DNA of 53,573 bases from JBCDGZ01 sp038750655 (GTDB lineage: Bacteria > Bacteroidota > Bacteroidia > Chitinophagales > Saprospiraceae), in the NCBI GenBank assembly GCA_038750655.1, contig JBCDGZ010000035.1, forward strand, positions 1 to 53,573, written 5' to 3'. A program made the position numbers and the translations under genes. A model generated the notes under the pieces. The model ran no database searches. It was not told the DNA's origin and was given only the letters and a program-made list of their open reading frames with translations. Shown in pieces: positions 9,049 to 18,000 of the stretch. Within the stretch, counting starts at the first letter, position 1, and the number at the start of each line of letters is the position of its first letter.

Positions 9049-9771
9049 ATGCGGAACAAGGGATTCATCATCTTTACAGTATTCGATGATCTGACTAGAA
9101 AGTACTTAAACCCTTTAGGCCTGACGATGAGCGCTGACTGGCCCAAGCTATTGGCTTTCCATCAGACCTACGATCGCATTGACCATGCAAAAGCAAATGA
9201 ACATTGGGATGTGCTGTTGATCGACATCCGTCAAGACTTTAACCTACCCACCAAGCGCAAGATCAAACAGTTGCTCAAGCAGAAAGATCAATGCTATCTC
9301 TTCTTGCATAAAGGGCGCAAGAATGAGGCCCACATTAAGCGGGGCAACAAAAGGGCTATTACGGAGTTGTTGGATAAAAATTTGGAACCGTTCGTTCCTG
9401 AATTTCACCATCACCATGGCGAGCTGTATGATCTACTCCTCGAATTGGCTAACGCTCATCAGCAACGGCAAGAGCAGCGCTATACGGATGGGCTGAACCA
9501 AATCGAAGAATTACTGCTTACCTTGAAGGAGGCGGAGGTGCAAGCCACAAAATCTCAGTTTCTTCAGTACTGCATGTCTATTGATAATATTCGAAGCCTA
9601 CTCCGGCTGAACGGAGGGAGCGACCCCCAACTCCCTTTTCCGTCAACTTACGCTCATCATCCCGCTGTCCAGAAAACCCTTCGTCAGCTTTCCGAGCTAC
9701 CCGCCGATGCTCATGCCGAGCAGCACGCGCTTCTCATTTCACTGCGCGAGATGGTTCACCGTGACCTCTAG
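9049..9771 (+). CDS. Uncharacterised partner of the kinase-like protein
   Basis: 240 aa. The ATG directly follows the previous TAA with no gap, so translation is probably coupled and the product likely acts with the 1254-aa protein. No signal peptide or membrane helix. The N-terminal half has a strand/helix rhythm ('GFIIFTVFDD', 'WDVLLIDIR', 'QCYLFLHKG') resembling a degenerate receiver fold, with D in 'LLIDIR' near the phospho-acceptor position. A histidine cluster (HHHH, about residue 123-126) starts a helical C-terminal half (130-240) that could be a four-helix or coiled-coil docking region. I do not recognise the family. Histidine-phosphotransfer or adaptor roles are guesses. Confidence 0.65.
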   Translation: MRNKGFIIFTVFDDLTRKYLNPLGLTMSADWPKLLAFHQTYDRIDHAKANEHWDVLLIDIRQDFNLPTKRKIKQLLKQKDQCYLFLHKGRKNEAHIKRGNKRAITELLDKNLEPFVPEFHHHHGELYDLLLELANAHQQRQEQRYTDGLNQIEELLLTLKEAEVQATKSQFLQYCMSIDNIRSLLRLNGGSDPQLPFPSTYAHHPAVQKTLRQLSELPADAHAEQHALLISLREMVHRDL

Positions 9772-10004
9772 TCTCCTCCTCTCCGTTTGTATCTTTTTTT
9801 ATCTTAATTTGTATGCGCATTGTTGTTTAATCTAAATGTGGACTGGACCGAAAAAGATAAATTTTTAATTGTCATTTTGCTAGTGTACTCAAATTAAGCG
9901 TTGATGCGCAGGCGCTTCGGCTCCAAGTAGGGGCCATCTCAAACCGAACAAACCATTAGCTAAAAGCCAAAGGTCATCAATCACTTTTGAAAACCAGGCT
10001 TATT

Positions 10005-10421
10005 ATGAATGACAATCGCACACAACACTCTAAGTCGATGCTGTTTATGATTATTCTGACAGTGTCGTTCCTACTGATCTACCACAACTACTTCAATGTG
10101 GTGGTCAATGCTGCTGATCTTCAGCACCTACCGTCAACATCCATCTCCGATATTTACACTACTCCTGAAATCTATGAGAACCAATTGGTGAAAATAGAAG
10201 GGGAGGTCGTCAAGTCCTTTTACTTCTTTTTTGCCGGTGGCTACACTGTAAAAGATCAGAAGACGCAGGCCACGATACTCGTGCTCACCAGCGAATTTAC
10301 CCCGGAGAAGGGGGATACTGTGATTGTTACAGCGAAGGTGAAGCCCAGCTTGAGGCTGGGGACTGCCGCCCGGGTACTTTTATTAGAGGTCAAACCCACT
10401 ACCGCAATGAATATGAGATAA
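10005..10421 (+). CDS. Membrane-anchored OB-fold-like protein
   Basis: 138 aa from ATG 10005; an in-frame TTG at 9987 is a less likely start. A single N-terminal hydrophobic segment ('MLFMIILTVSFLLIY') anchors or exports it. Residues ~45-130 form a small beta-rich domain, 'ISDIYTTPEIYENQLVKIEG' then 'GYTVKD' and 'GDTVIVTAKV', with the pattern of periplasmic OB-fold (tRNA_anti-like) domains. Ligand unknown. It is the first gene of a run of five exported proteins and sits 30 bases before the next one. Confidence 0.6.
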   Translation: MNDNRTQHSKSMLFMIILTVSFLLIYHNYFNVVVNAADLQHLPSTSISDIYTTPEIYENQLVKIEGEVVKSFYFFFAGGYTVKDQKTQATILVLTSEFTPEKGDTVIVTAKVKPSLRLGTAARVLLLEVKPTTAMNMR

Positions 10422-10451
10422 CCATTAGATAACCAAACAAAATAGGATCGT

Positions 10452-11180
10452 ATGAAACAGAAAACTTTAAAGTTAAGTAGTGCTTTAATGCTGGTCCTCC
10501 TCTTGATTGGGACCATCGCTAGCCGGGCACCACTCTCGGCCGAGGCCACCCCAGAAAACCGTATACCTACCACCACCTCCAACTCCATGATGCACGCCGA
10601 AGCGATCTGGCCGGCGGTCTGGGAGTTCGTCCGCAAAGTGGGCTACTCCGTCATCGTCAGCGTAGTAGGGGAGTATGTCAAGGAATGGATTGACGATACT
10701 TTCTTTCGCCAAGAAGTGATCGATACCAATCAGGGCCTAAGCGACCGAGGCTACGGAGATCTTGAGGACTCACCAGTGGTCGGTAAGGGCGATAAGGTCT
10801 TCTATCCCGCTCACCATTCTCGCCGCAACGGCGATCTGCTGATGCCATTTTTCAACCGCTCACTTCATGGAGACAAGTTGGTGGCGGTCCTCAAGCTGCC
10901 CTGCATTATGGCGCTGATCGACGCGGCGGATTATATGGAGAAAGAGGGATACCGCAGTGAGGCAATCGCGGGCTTATTGATCCCGGAGGAGCCCATCCAG
11001 GGGGCCGTAGGCAGTACGAAATATGGCTTTAGCCGCAAGGAAATTTACCTCAGCAATCGAGGCAAGGTACGGATAGACTACCAAAGCAACGGCAATGGGG
11101 TCGGAGAGTTTTGCTACCAAGTACTCCGAGATAAGAAAGTCGTTCTGAGTCGCTGCCGCGAGATTGGCTACAACTGGTAG
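10452..11180 (+). CDS. Exported hypothetical protein
   Basis: 242 aa with a signal peptide or anchor at residues 1-30 ('LMLVLLLIGTIAS'). The following region ('IWPAVWEFVRKVGYSVIVSV') is an amphipathic or hydrophobic helix that could associate with a membrane. The remainder is mixed alpha/beta with three cysteines, including 'EFCYQV' and 'SRCREIGYNW' at the C-terminus that could form a disulfide. No family recognised. It lies between the OB-fold protein and a Tat-exported protein, probably co-transcribed with the former. Confidence 0.55.
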   Translation: MKQKTLKLSSALMLVLLLIGTIASRAPLSAEATPENRIPTTTSNSMMHAEAIWPAVWEFVRKVGYSVIVSVVGEYVKEWIDDTFFRQEVIDTNQGLSDRGYGDLEDSPVVGKGDKVFYPAHHSRRNGDLLMPFFNRSLHGDKLVAVLKLPCIMALIDAADYMEKEGYRSEAIAGLLIPEEPIQGAVGSTKYGFSRKEIYLSNRGKVRIDYQSNGNGVGEFCYQVLRDKKVVLSRCREIGYNW

Positions 11181-11237
11181 GCCACCACAATTGTACAACG
11201 AAAAATCAATTTGCTATTAAAGAACCTCTATTTAAAC

Positions 11238-11295
11238 ATCGCTCCAATAATTAATTCGCTGAATGAAGCAAGGGCCATTAATTGTTGAGCAGCAC
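11238..11295 (+). promoter_or_regulatory. AATTAATT-centred imperfect palindrome upstream of the Tat protein gene
   Basis: The half sites AATTAATTCGCTGAAT (from 11249) and GGCCATTAATTGTTGAGC (to 11290) are imperfect reverse complements around a short A/G-rich loop. The element aligns along about 55 bases with the one at 38825-38880 and shares its right half with 3424-3447. It ends 15 bases before the start at 11311. An operator or structured 5' leader is inferred. Confidence 0.45.
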
Positions 11296-11310
11296 TACAA
11301 ATAAACTAAA

Positions 11311-12021
11311 ATGAAAAACATTGACAGACGCCAATTTATAGAAAACCTTTTTAAGCTAGGGGTAACAACAGGGCTTATGACGCTGGTGCCTTTAGCCGCC
11401 CACAGCCGTCATCTAGAAGAGCTATTGACCGAAGCAGGGGACATTCCCTACGTCTTTGATCTCAGCGATCGCCGCTTGCGACAGAAACTGGAGCGCAAAC
11501 CTTTGGCCCCCTCTCTGCGCGATATGGTCTTCGATCTCGGCGAAGGGAAGCAGGCTTGGTTCATCGGCGAAGGGCGTAACAACCTCAAAGATACCACCTT
11601 CTACCGACGGGCCAATTGCAGAATCAACAAGAGCAGAGATGGCTTCACTCCCGTGACCTTACTCCAAGGAAGCAAGCATGAGGTCTACGGACAATTTGTC
11701 AACAAAGTCATTGGGCGGGTAGGCATCATCCGAGGCTTTGACGGCCGGTACCACTGCGTGTATCCGAACTTCGAGCCGGTCTTCAGCGCCAAGTACCAGT
11801 GCTACGGCTTGCCGGCAGACTCCTACGAAGTCAAGGTTTGTCGTCATTGCAAAGAAACCTATATCAAGCAGGATTTTCAACTCGAACCCGGTGGCCGCCG
11901 CCATCAGCTCTACAGTTGGTGGCAGTGTAAGGTCACTGGCGGTGCGCATGATGACTTACAAATCGAGCAGGTAGAGCCCTGCGGAGTGATGGATAATGTA
12001 GAGCTGGGCGTGCGATTCTAA
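11311..12021 (+). CDS. Tat-exported protein with a five-cysteine module
   Basis: 236 aa. The N-terminus 'DRRQFIENLFKLGVTTGLM' (R6-R7-x-F-I then a hydrophobic stretch) is a twin-arginine signal, implying export of a folded, perhaps metal- or cofactor-containing protein. The C-terminal part (161-230) has 'KYQCYGLP' (C164), C177-x2-C180, C206 and C224. The same module, with nearly identical spacing (13, 3-5, 26, 18-19), makes up the next protein. The CxxC pair suggests metal binding or disulfides. The middle part (40-160) is basic and unrecognised. The family is unknown to me. A palindromic element lies just upstream, so this gene probably has its own promoter. Confidence 0.6.
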   Translation: MKNIDRRQFIENLFKLGVTTGLMTLVPLAAHSRHLEELLTEAGDIPYVFDLSDRRLRQKLERKPLAPSLRDMVFDLGEGKQAWFIGEGRNNLKDTTFYRRANCRINKSRDGFTPVTLLQGSKHEVYGQFVNKVIGRVGIIRGFDGRYHCVYPNFEPVFSAKYQCYGLPADSYEVKVCRHCKETYIKQDFQLEPGGRRHQLYSWWQCKVTGGAHDDLQIEQVEPCGVMDNVELGVRF

Positions 12022-12134
12022 ACCGTATTCAAAATCCACCGCTATTCTAACCGGGGGAGGCTGTGATGGACTGCCCTATAGGCGGAGAACATCACCATTC
12101 CCCCGGTAATTTAGCGAAACTAAAACCAAAAATT

Positions 12135-12512
12135 ATGAGATTAATTCCCTTTTATATTCTTCTTGCTGGCCTGAGCGTACTCTGCACCAGCTTTGTCAAA
12201 AGAGTAGTAAATGACGGTTGCCAGGTGTATGATCCCTATCACAAATTTGCCAACATTCTGAGCAACCCCAAGTACAGCTGCTACGGCCAACCTTCCGAGC
12301 GGCCGCGGAAAATGCGCTGCAATATTCCCTCCTGCGGGAAGACTTACTACCTACAGAATTTTTGCAAAAAAGGGCAGTACACCACCACTTTTTACCACTC
12401 TTCAACGGATTGCGAAGTAAGCCAAAGTGGCTATCACAGTAACCAGTACGTCAACATTGTTGCTCCCTGTAGTTGCGACGACAATATTAATATTGGATCA
12501 GGTTGGGATTAG
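12135..12512 (+). CDS. Small secreted five-cysteine-module protein, paralogous to its neighbour
   Basis: 125 aa from ATG 12135. This start gives a clean signal peptide ('LIPFYILLAGLSVLCTSF'); the GTG at 12063 would add 24 residues before it. After export almost the whole protein is one module: K46-Y-S-C49-Y-G, C62-x4-C67, then T-Y, C93 and C112. The spacing 13-5-26-19 matches the neighbour at 11311 (13-3-26-18), as do 'KYxCYGxP', 'CxxTY' and the 'PC-x(2-3)-D-N' end. Extra cysteines (C37 region, C74, C114) suggest further disulfides. Probably a product of gene duplication. Function unknown. Confidence 0.6.
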   Translation: MRLIPFYILLAGLSVLCTSFVKRVVNDGCQVYDPYHKFANILSNPKYSCYGQPSERPRKMRCNIPSCGKTYYLQNFCKKGQYTTTFYHSSTDCEVSQSGYHSNQYVNIVAPCSCDDNINIGSGWD

Positions 12513-12561
12513 GGACTAGCCAGATTCTTCTCATTCTAATGACTTTAAAAACCAATTTCTA

Positions 12562-13380
12562 ATGAAAAATATCAACCTATTTCTTCTCTTGATTGCTCTT
12601 TTGCTGACATCATCCACAACGCAGGCACAGCCTGACCAAAGCTGTAGCGCCGAGTGGTTCGAAGTCAACGCCTATAATAAAATGCTGGCCTTTTCGAAGA
12701 TAGCTCGCATTGGCAAGGTATCGATTTTCATCATCTCCACCAGCTGGTGTCAGCCCTGCCGCCAACTCAAACAGGACTTGATGAATGCGGACTATGATTT
12801 GTCAGGGGTAGATATTTACTACGTGAATATGTCGAGCGGCGCTTCCTATGCAGAGCTGAAAAATACTCCCGCCTACTACGATTGGCGGCAAGTCGAACGT
12901 CTCTCTGAGTGGCCAACGGTTTACATTGCCGCACCTTCTTCCAACATTGTCCTCAAAACCAACGCCAGCCAGTTGCCAAAGGGGATGACACTTTACAACA
13001 AAATCATCCAAACCATTGATCGCCTCAAAGGCTATCACGAGGATTTTTATCCGGAAATGATGATTACCAGAGCACCGGCACCGACGCCGATTGCTTATCC
13101 AAAGTACGAGGAGCAGCCACGCTGGGAGCCCACTCCAACTCCTCCAACGCCAGTGCGCGAGACGTACCGCGAAGACCGCCTGCCCGTGCTGCCTCCGCAG
13201 ACCAAGAAGCAGCGCAAAGAGGGAGACTACCTCCCTCATACTATGCAAACCAATGAGACCTGGTACAGCGTCCGGAGATACTATCGGGTATCTGATGAAG
13301 AGATGAGAAGAGCGAATCCAGACGTCGATCCAGAGAATATTCAATTGGGGACGGTTATCAAGATTCCCAAGGTTAGATAG
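12562..13380 (+). CDS. Secreted thioredoxin-fold protein fused to a C-terminal LysM domain
   Basis: 272 aa. Signal peptide at 1-22 (ends TQAQ). A thioredoxin-like domain at ~35-155 carries the redox motif W62-C63-Q-P-C66; 'EWPTVYI' supplies the conserved cis-proline region. A proline-rich linker (~170-215, 'PTPTPPTPVRET') leads to a LysM domain at ~227-270 ('TWYSVRRYYRV', ending 'LGTVIKIP'), which binds peptidoglycan or other N-acetylglucosamine polymers. Inferred: a periplasmic, cell-wall-tethered disulfide reductase or isomerase. The two cysteine-rich proteins encoded just upstream are natural candidate substrates, though that link is only positional. Confidence 0.8.
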   Translation: MKNINLFLLLIALLLTSSTTQAQPDQSCSAEWFEVNAYNKMLAFSKIARIGKVSIFIISTSWCQPCRQLKQDLMNADYDLSGVDIYYVNMSSGASYAELKNTPAYYDWRQVERLSEWPTVYIAAPSSNIVLKTNASQLPKGMTLYNKIIQTIDRLKGYHEDFYPEMMITRAPAPTPIAYPKYEEQPRWEPTPTPPTPVRETYREDRLPVLPPQTKKQRKEGDYLPHTMQTNETWYSVRRYYRVSDEEMRRANPDVDPENIQLGTVIKIPKVR

Positions 13381-14080
13381 AAGCTATTTTTGATTCCCTA
13401 TAGTCGTTTTCGTCCGGGGCGGGTCAAAGGCAGAACGCTGCTGAGCACCTTGCTCCGGAATTTTTTTTGGATGACTGCAAAAGCTCAGTCAGCACAATGT
13501 AGAACAGGGAAAGCGAGAGGAATGGACAAAGAGAAAGGGAAGATGATCGTTGCCGTTCTGTCTTCTGGAGGAGTCGAAGACAAGAGAGGAGGATTGGGGT
13601 AATGGCAATGATGATCTTCCCTCAAGAATTAAGATGCATATTAAAGATAGGTAAATAATTCCTAATATCATAAACTTTTTTGGGAAGAAATTTGAATTTC
13701 TGTGTGGAAATACAGTAGGTGCAGTTTGGGGCTTTGTGGGAGGGCCCAACCCACAGCCGCCACCCTGCCTCTGCCGGCAGGCAGGCGCCGGCATCCTCTT
13801 CCTTTCGCAAAGCTATCCCATAGCTCCGCCGTTACCCTTTGTATCGGGGATGCCGCAAAGTCGCCAAGATCGCCCTCCCTTTGGATCCTTTTTCGGAGTA
13901 CGATCGATACATAGACGGCGGAACTTTGAAAATTCCATAATAATTTGAATTTATTATATGCTATTTATTTGTTTTTGATAGATGTTTTGCTTCTTAAAAT
14001 ACTTGTTATCAACTATTTAGATAGTTTGAGGTTTTTTTGAAAAAATTACTTTTATTTTTTTACAGGTGGGCGAATTGATG
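13381..14080. other. 700-bp intergenic region between convergent genes, no convincing gene
   Basis: Short ORFs here have no start context, repetitive basic composition and no recognisable motif. A near-perfect palindrome at 13764-13785, centred on CTGCCGGCAG, resembles the small GC-rich repeats scattered in many Bacteroidota genomes. The last ~150 bases (13930-14070) are strongly AT-rich. A 38-codon open stretch ending near 13938 has protein-like composition and could be a gene relic, but this is weak. Confidence 0.4.
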
Positions 14081-14977
14081 CTATCGCCGCTGTGTTTCCA
14101 CTTTTTCTAGAAACCTAAAAATCTCTTTCAACATCTCCTCATTCCCAAAATTCCAACTGCCCAGGTCGAGGTGGGAGGCTCCTTCGATGGGATAGAAGGT
14201 GACAATTGCTGGGGGGAGCTTTTGGATGAAGTTGTAGGAGCCGGCGATGGCGACCATGCCATCGCGGGTACCGTGGTAACAAAGAACGGGCGTTTGTTCG
14301 TCTTCCTGGAGGTAGTTGATGGGGCTGGCCTGCTGGAATTGGGGGCTGCCTTTGGAGCCGGCGAACAACCACAGCGGCGGCGTCCAGTACATCGTCTTCA
14401 AATCCAGTGGAGCACCGAAGAGCATGATGCCTGAAAATAGTTGTTGGTCGAAGCCGAGCTGCGCTAGGCGCTGCCGATCGTAGAGCAGCAAGGCGACGAG
14501 GTTGCCCCCCGCCGACATTCCGCCGAGCACAATGCGAAAGTCTTCCATGCCTTGCTCCCGCAGAATCTCCACTCCCTTTTTCAGCCCCAGTGAAATATCC
14601 TCGCGAATGGCCTCATAGCCATAAAACGGAATCTGGCGGTAAGTGGGGAGGATCACCCAATGGCCGCGCTCGACAAATTGCTTGGCATTGATGCGGAAGA
14701 GTTCGGGGCTGCCACTACCCCAGCCGCCACCGTGATGGAAAAGGATCACTTGCTTTTTGCGGATTTGGCCGTCTTTGGGCTTGCAGAGTAGAAAGTATTG
14801 CCGTCGGTGCGGCCCGAAGCGGTGTTTCTCGATTAGCATATTGTCAGTAGGGACGCGGAGGACTTTGAGGAGGTAGATGGGCAGGGAAAGAACCTCTTGC
14901 AACAGATTGCCTCTGGGCACCAGGAAGTAGAGGAGGGCATAGGCAATGGGAATACCGACAATCCAGTACAGCAGCAT
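14081..14977 (-). CDS. Alpha/beta hydrolase (HSL-type esterase/lipase), membrane-anchored
   Basis: 298 aa from ATG 14977. An upstream ATG at 15007 lies inside the terminator hairpin of the preceding gene, so it is rejected. An N-terminal hydrophobic segment ('WIVGIPIAYALLYFLV') suggests an inner-membrane anchor or signal. The oxyanion-hole motif 'FHHGGGWG' and nucleophile elbow G-M-S155-A-G-G define the hormone-sensitive-lipase-like esterase group. The acid is probably the Asp in 'YHGTRDGMV' and the histidine that in 'EGASHLDLG'. The length is normal for the family. It likely hydrolyses short- or medium-chain carboxylic esters; the substrate is unknown. It lies downstream of the 2150-aa gene on the same strand but is separated by a strong terminator. 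Confidence 0.8.
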   Translation of the reverse strand: MLLYWIVGIPIAYALLYFLVPRGNLLQEVLSLPIYLLKVLRVPTDNMLIEKHRFGPHRRQYFLLCKPKDGQIRKKQVILFHHGGGWGSGSPELFRINAKQFVERGHWVILPTYRQIPFYGYEAIREDISLGLKKGVEILREQGMEDFRIVLGGMSAGGNLVALLLYDRQRLAQLGFDQQLFSGIMLFGAPLDLKTMYWTPPLWLFAGSKGSPQFQQASPINYLQEDEQTPVLCYHGTRDGMVAIAGSYNFIQKLPPAIVTFYPIEGASHLDLGSWNFGNEEMLKEIFRFLEKVETQRR

Positions 14978-14996
14978 TTTTTTAGGGCATAAGATA

Positions 14997-15027
14997 TAAA
15001 AAAACATCGGCTCCCAAGGAGCCGATG
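14997..15027 (-). terminator. Rho-independent terminator of the 2150-aa T9SS gene
   Basis: Read on the minus strand, a perfect 9-bp stem (CATCGGCTC / GAGCCGATG, 5-base loop) is followed directly by seven T (14998-15004). It lies 53 bases beyond the stop at 15080. Confidence 0.9.
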
Positions 15028-15079
15028 CATATCCATATACCTATTTGCAAAGCAGTATTCAACTGCATGTTTCTAATTG

Positions 15080-18000
15080 CTATCGATGGAAAACTTCCAC
15101 TTTTTTACTGATCACCTTATCTGCCGTTCTGATTTCTAGCAGGTAGACGCCAGGAGTCCAGCGGCTAACGTCGATGGTTTCAAAGGCGTTCGGCAGGTCG
15201 ATGCGGAGCATCTGCTGTCCGATCACGTTGTGAACGATGATCTGCTGAATCCTTTCTTCGGAGAGGTTCAGGACATTGAGTGTATGCCTGGCTGGATTGG
15301 GGTAAATGCGCAGGCTTTGCTCTAGCGGTTGCCTTCCGGTGCTGGTGGTGAGCTGCAGCTTGGAGATCGGGGTGTACAGCGGGATGATGATTTCATCGCT
15401 GTTGATGGCCCGGACGTTTTCGACGATTACTTCGGCCTCGACTTTCCCGCCGATGTTATCAATGATGCCGATGAAGCCAGCGATCGGGCCGTGGCCGCTG
15501 CGATCCTCTTGGTCGGTGCGGGTGATGGCCACTTCGATCAGGCCGTTGGCGGCGAAGCTGCGGTTGATTTCAATGAGGTCGCTGCCGGTGGAGCCTAGCC
15601 AGCTTTGGTCGGGGACGTCTAGCCGGACGCTGTTGGGATCGATGACGCTGGGGTTGAAGCGGATGGTGAAGGCGAGTCCGTAGACGCCATCCAGCTGATG
15701 GTCAGTATCGCCCAGAATGATTGGGGCGTTGAAGGGCTGGCCGACGACTAGGGGGGCTGCCTGCTCCAGGGCGACGCGCAGCGGAGGATCGTCGGAGGTG
15801 CCGCGCACTTCGAGGAAGTGGGGCGTTGGGCCGTTTACGGCGCCGTAGTTGTTCAGGATGGCCTCGCGGTCATTGGCGTCGATTTTACCGTCACCGTTGG
15901 TGTCTGCATGCTTGAAATTGATTTCTCGATTGGCAAAATACTGTGGCCAGTTGTTGGCTTGCAGGCCCTGCCAGTCGGTGTCAATATTAGATCGGGCGGG
16001 GCCAGTAGCTCCAAAGGCCAGGCCGACGTTGAGGAGGTCGAGGTGATTAGCTTGATTGTCATCATTCGTATCCCCCGGCCAAACAGTCGTAAAGTTGTCG
16101 GCAATATCGAAGCAGATATGGTCAATGCCCAGTTCTTGGCCGTTGAGGAGGAGGCTTTCAATTTCTCCAGCCAGGGTGGCGAAGCCCTCGGCGGGATTAT
16201 TAGGATTCAGTTGGATGCTGAGCCGGACGTTTGGCGTAACGCTGTAAGCGGTATCCGCCAGGAATAGTGGGATAAAAGGAACTCCGTTGACGGAGATTTC
16301 ACTGCCCATACCGCAACTGAGAAAATCGAATTCAATGCTTTGGGGAAGTGCTCCTAGTCCGTCTAAATCAATGCCAATTTCACCACTAAGCACCAGGTAT
16401 TGCCCCTGCGAAGTAGTGAACGTTCCGCAAGCATTGTCGGTGGGATTATCGGTAATCCGAATGGTTCCACCGCGATAGCTCAGCTCTATATTATTTTCCA
16501 CAGAAATCACGCTGCCAACCGGTACGATATTCGGGGTGATCATCATACAGCAGGGGAGGGTCTCGAATTGGATGCACTCCGTGATAGCTGGGGGCATGAA
16601 CTCGTAGCAGACATTGTCGATTTGTACATTCACTCCACCAATTTGCACACTTTGTATCGGCCCTTCGAGCACCAGTAAACTGTAGAGGCTGCCCAGGTTG
16701 AAAAAGGTCTGAAATACGCCGGGAGCGACTTCGTTGGGTAGTTGATTAAAGTCATTGCCCACCCATAGTGGCGCATCGTTCACCGCAAGATTCAATTCGC
16801 CGCCGCGATTCAAAACACTGATAGCAACACGATTGCTTGGATTGGCTAGCATAGAAAAGTCGAACTTCGCAGTTGCCTCATTGAAGGCCATGATCCGACT
16901 GATTTCGTCTTTGATCTCGATGCTATCGGAAATAACGTTACCATTTGAAGAGGTGAAGGTTTCGAAGGTAGCGAAGATGCCGTCGGTCCTATCAAGGATG
17001 GTATCACCGGGTTGGGTATTGACGCTCGTGTAAATGTTTGTCGGCTGATCTTCGAAGTCAATACACTCTACTACCATACAATCCGGGGCATCGATGCTGG
17101 TAGAAGCGGTGCAATTGAAGTTGATCAGATCGAAGACGATGAATTCCAGTTCCTCTGGTGAATTGGGACCAAAGGGACCGAGCTGTACGGGCAAATCGTC
17201 GTATTCAAAGTTGCCGTAGTCGTCGCCATTGCCCAGCACCTGGAAGCCGATATTACCAATGTTCTGGTATTGGAAATCCAGCTCGACAAAGTACTCGCCA
17301 TTAAAATCGCAGTTGCCGATGGTAACTACTAGATCGCTGATCTCACAGTTCTCACAATCTAGCGGGTTAAAGGTTGTAGTAAGGCAACAGTTGGGGGCAT
17401 TAGCATTACAAACCTTGATTTCTTCAATGGCATTGCTGCTGCTCGGAAAGGAAGGGAGGAATAGCGGTAAATTGGCGGTGCTGAAGGTGCCAAGGTAGAA
17501 GTTACCATTGTAGACATCAACCTCCGTGCTACTGGGGTCGGGGTCGAAATTGATCGCCAGGCTGAAGGTACCGTCAGGATTACAATCAATGGGGTAGACA
17601 TCGAGGTTGCTCAAGCTACAGGTGTCCAGACAGTCGGGGGCGTCGAAGACCTCAGAGATACAGCAATTTGGATTGTCTTTGATGCAGACTTTGACCTCAT
17701 CCCGTCCATTATTACTGGTGACGAAGTTAGTAATGGTGATGGGCAAATCATTAATGGAATAGGAGCCAATGAGGACGCCCCAGGTATCAAAGAGATCGAA
17801 AAAGTCGTTGCCGGGATTACTGACTTCAAAGTCGATAAGGATGTTATAGGTGGTGTCGCTGGTGCAGTCCAAAAGTTCTACTCCGAGATTGGCGAGCTCG
17901 CAGACATTACCACAGCTAACGGTGTCAATACTACCGGTGATGGTGCAGTTTTGGTCGGCATAGTCGTAGACCAAAAATTCGTAGTCTCCTTGTCCATTGC

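Noticed and set aside
13390..13602. 70-codon ORF in the large intergenic region
   Set aside because: TTG start, basic repetitive composition, no motif and no leader features.
13764..13785. GC-rich palindrome as a terminator of the Trx-LysM gene
   Set aside because: It is almost 400 bases after the stop codon and has no T-run.
15818..16267. 149-codon plus-strand ORF inside the giant T9SS gene
   Set aside because: It lies across the dockerin region, which is clearly coded on the minus strand.
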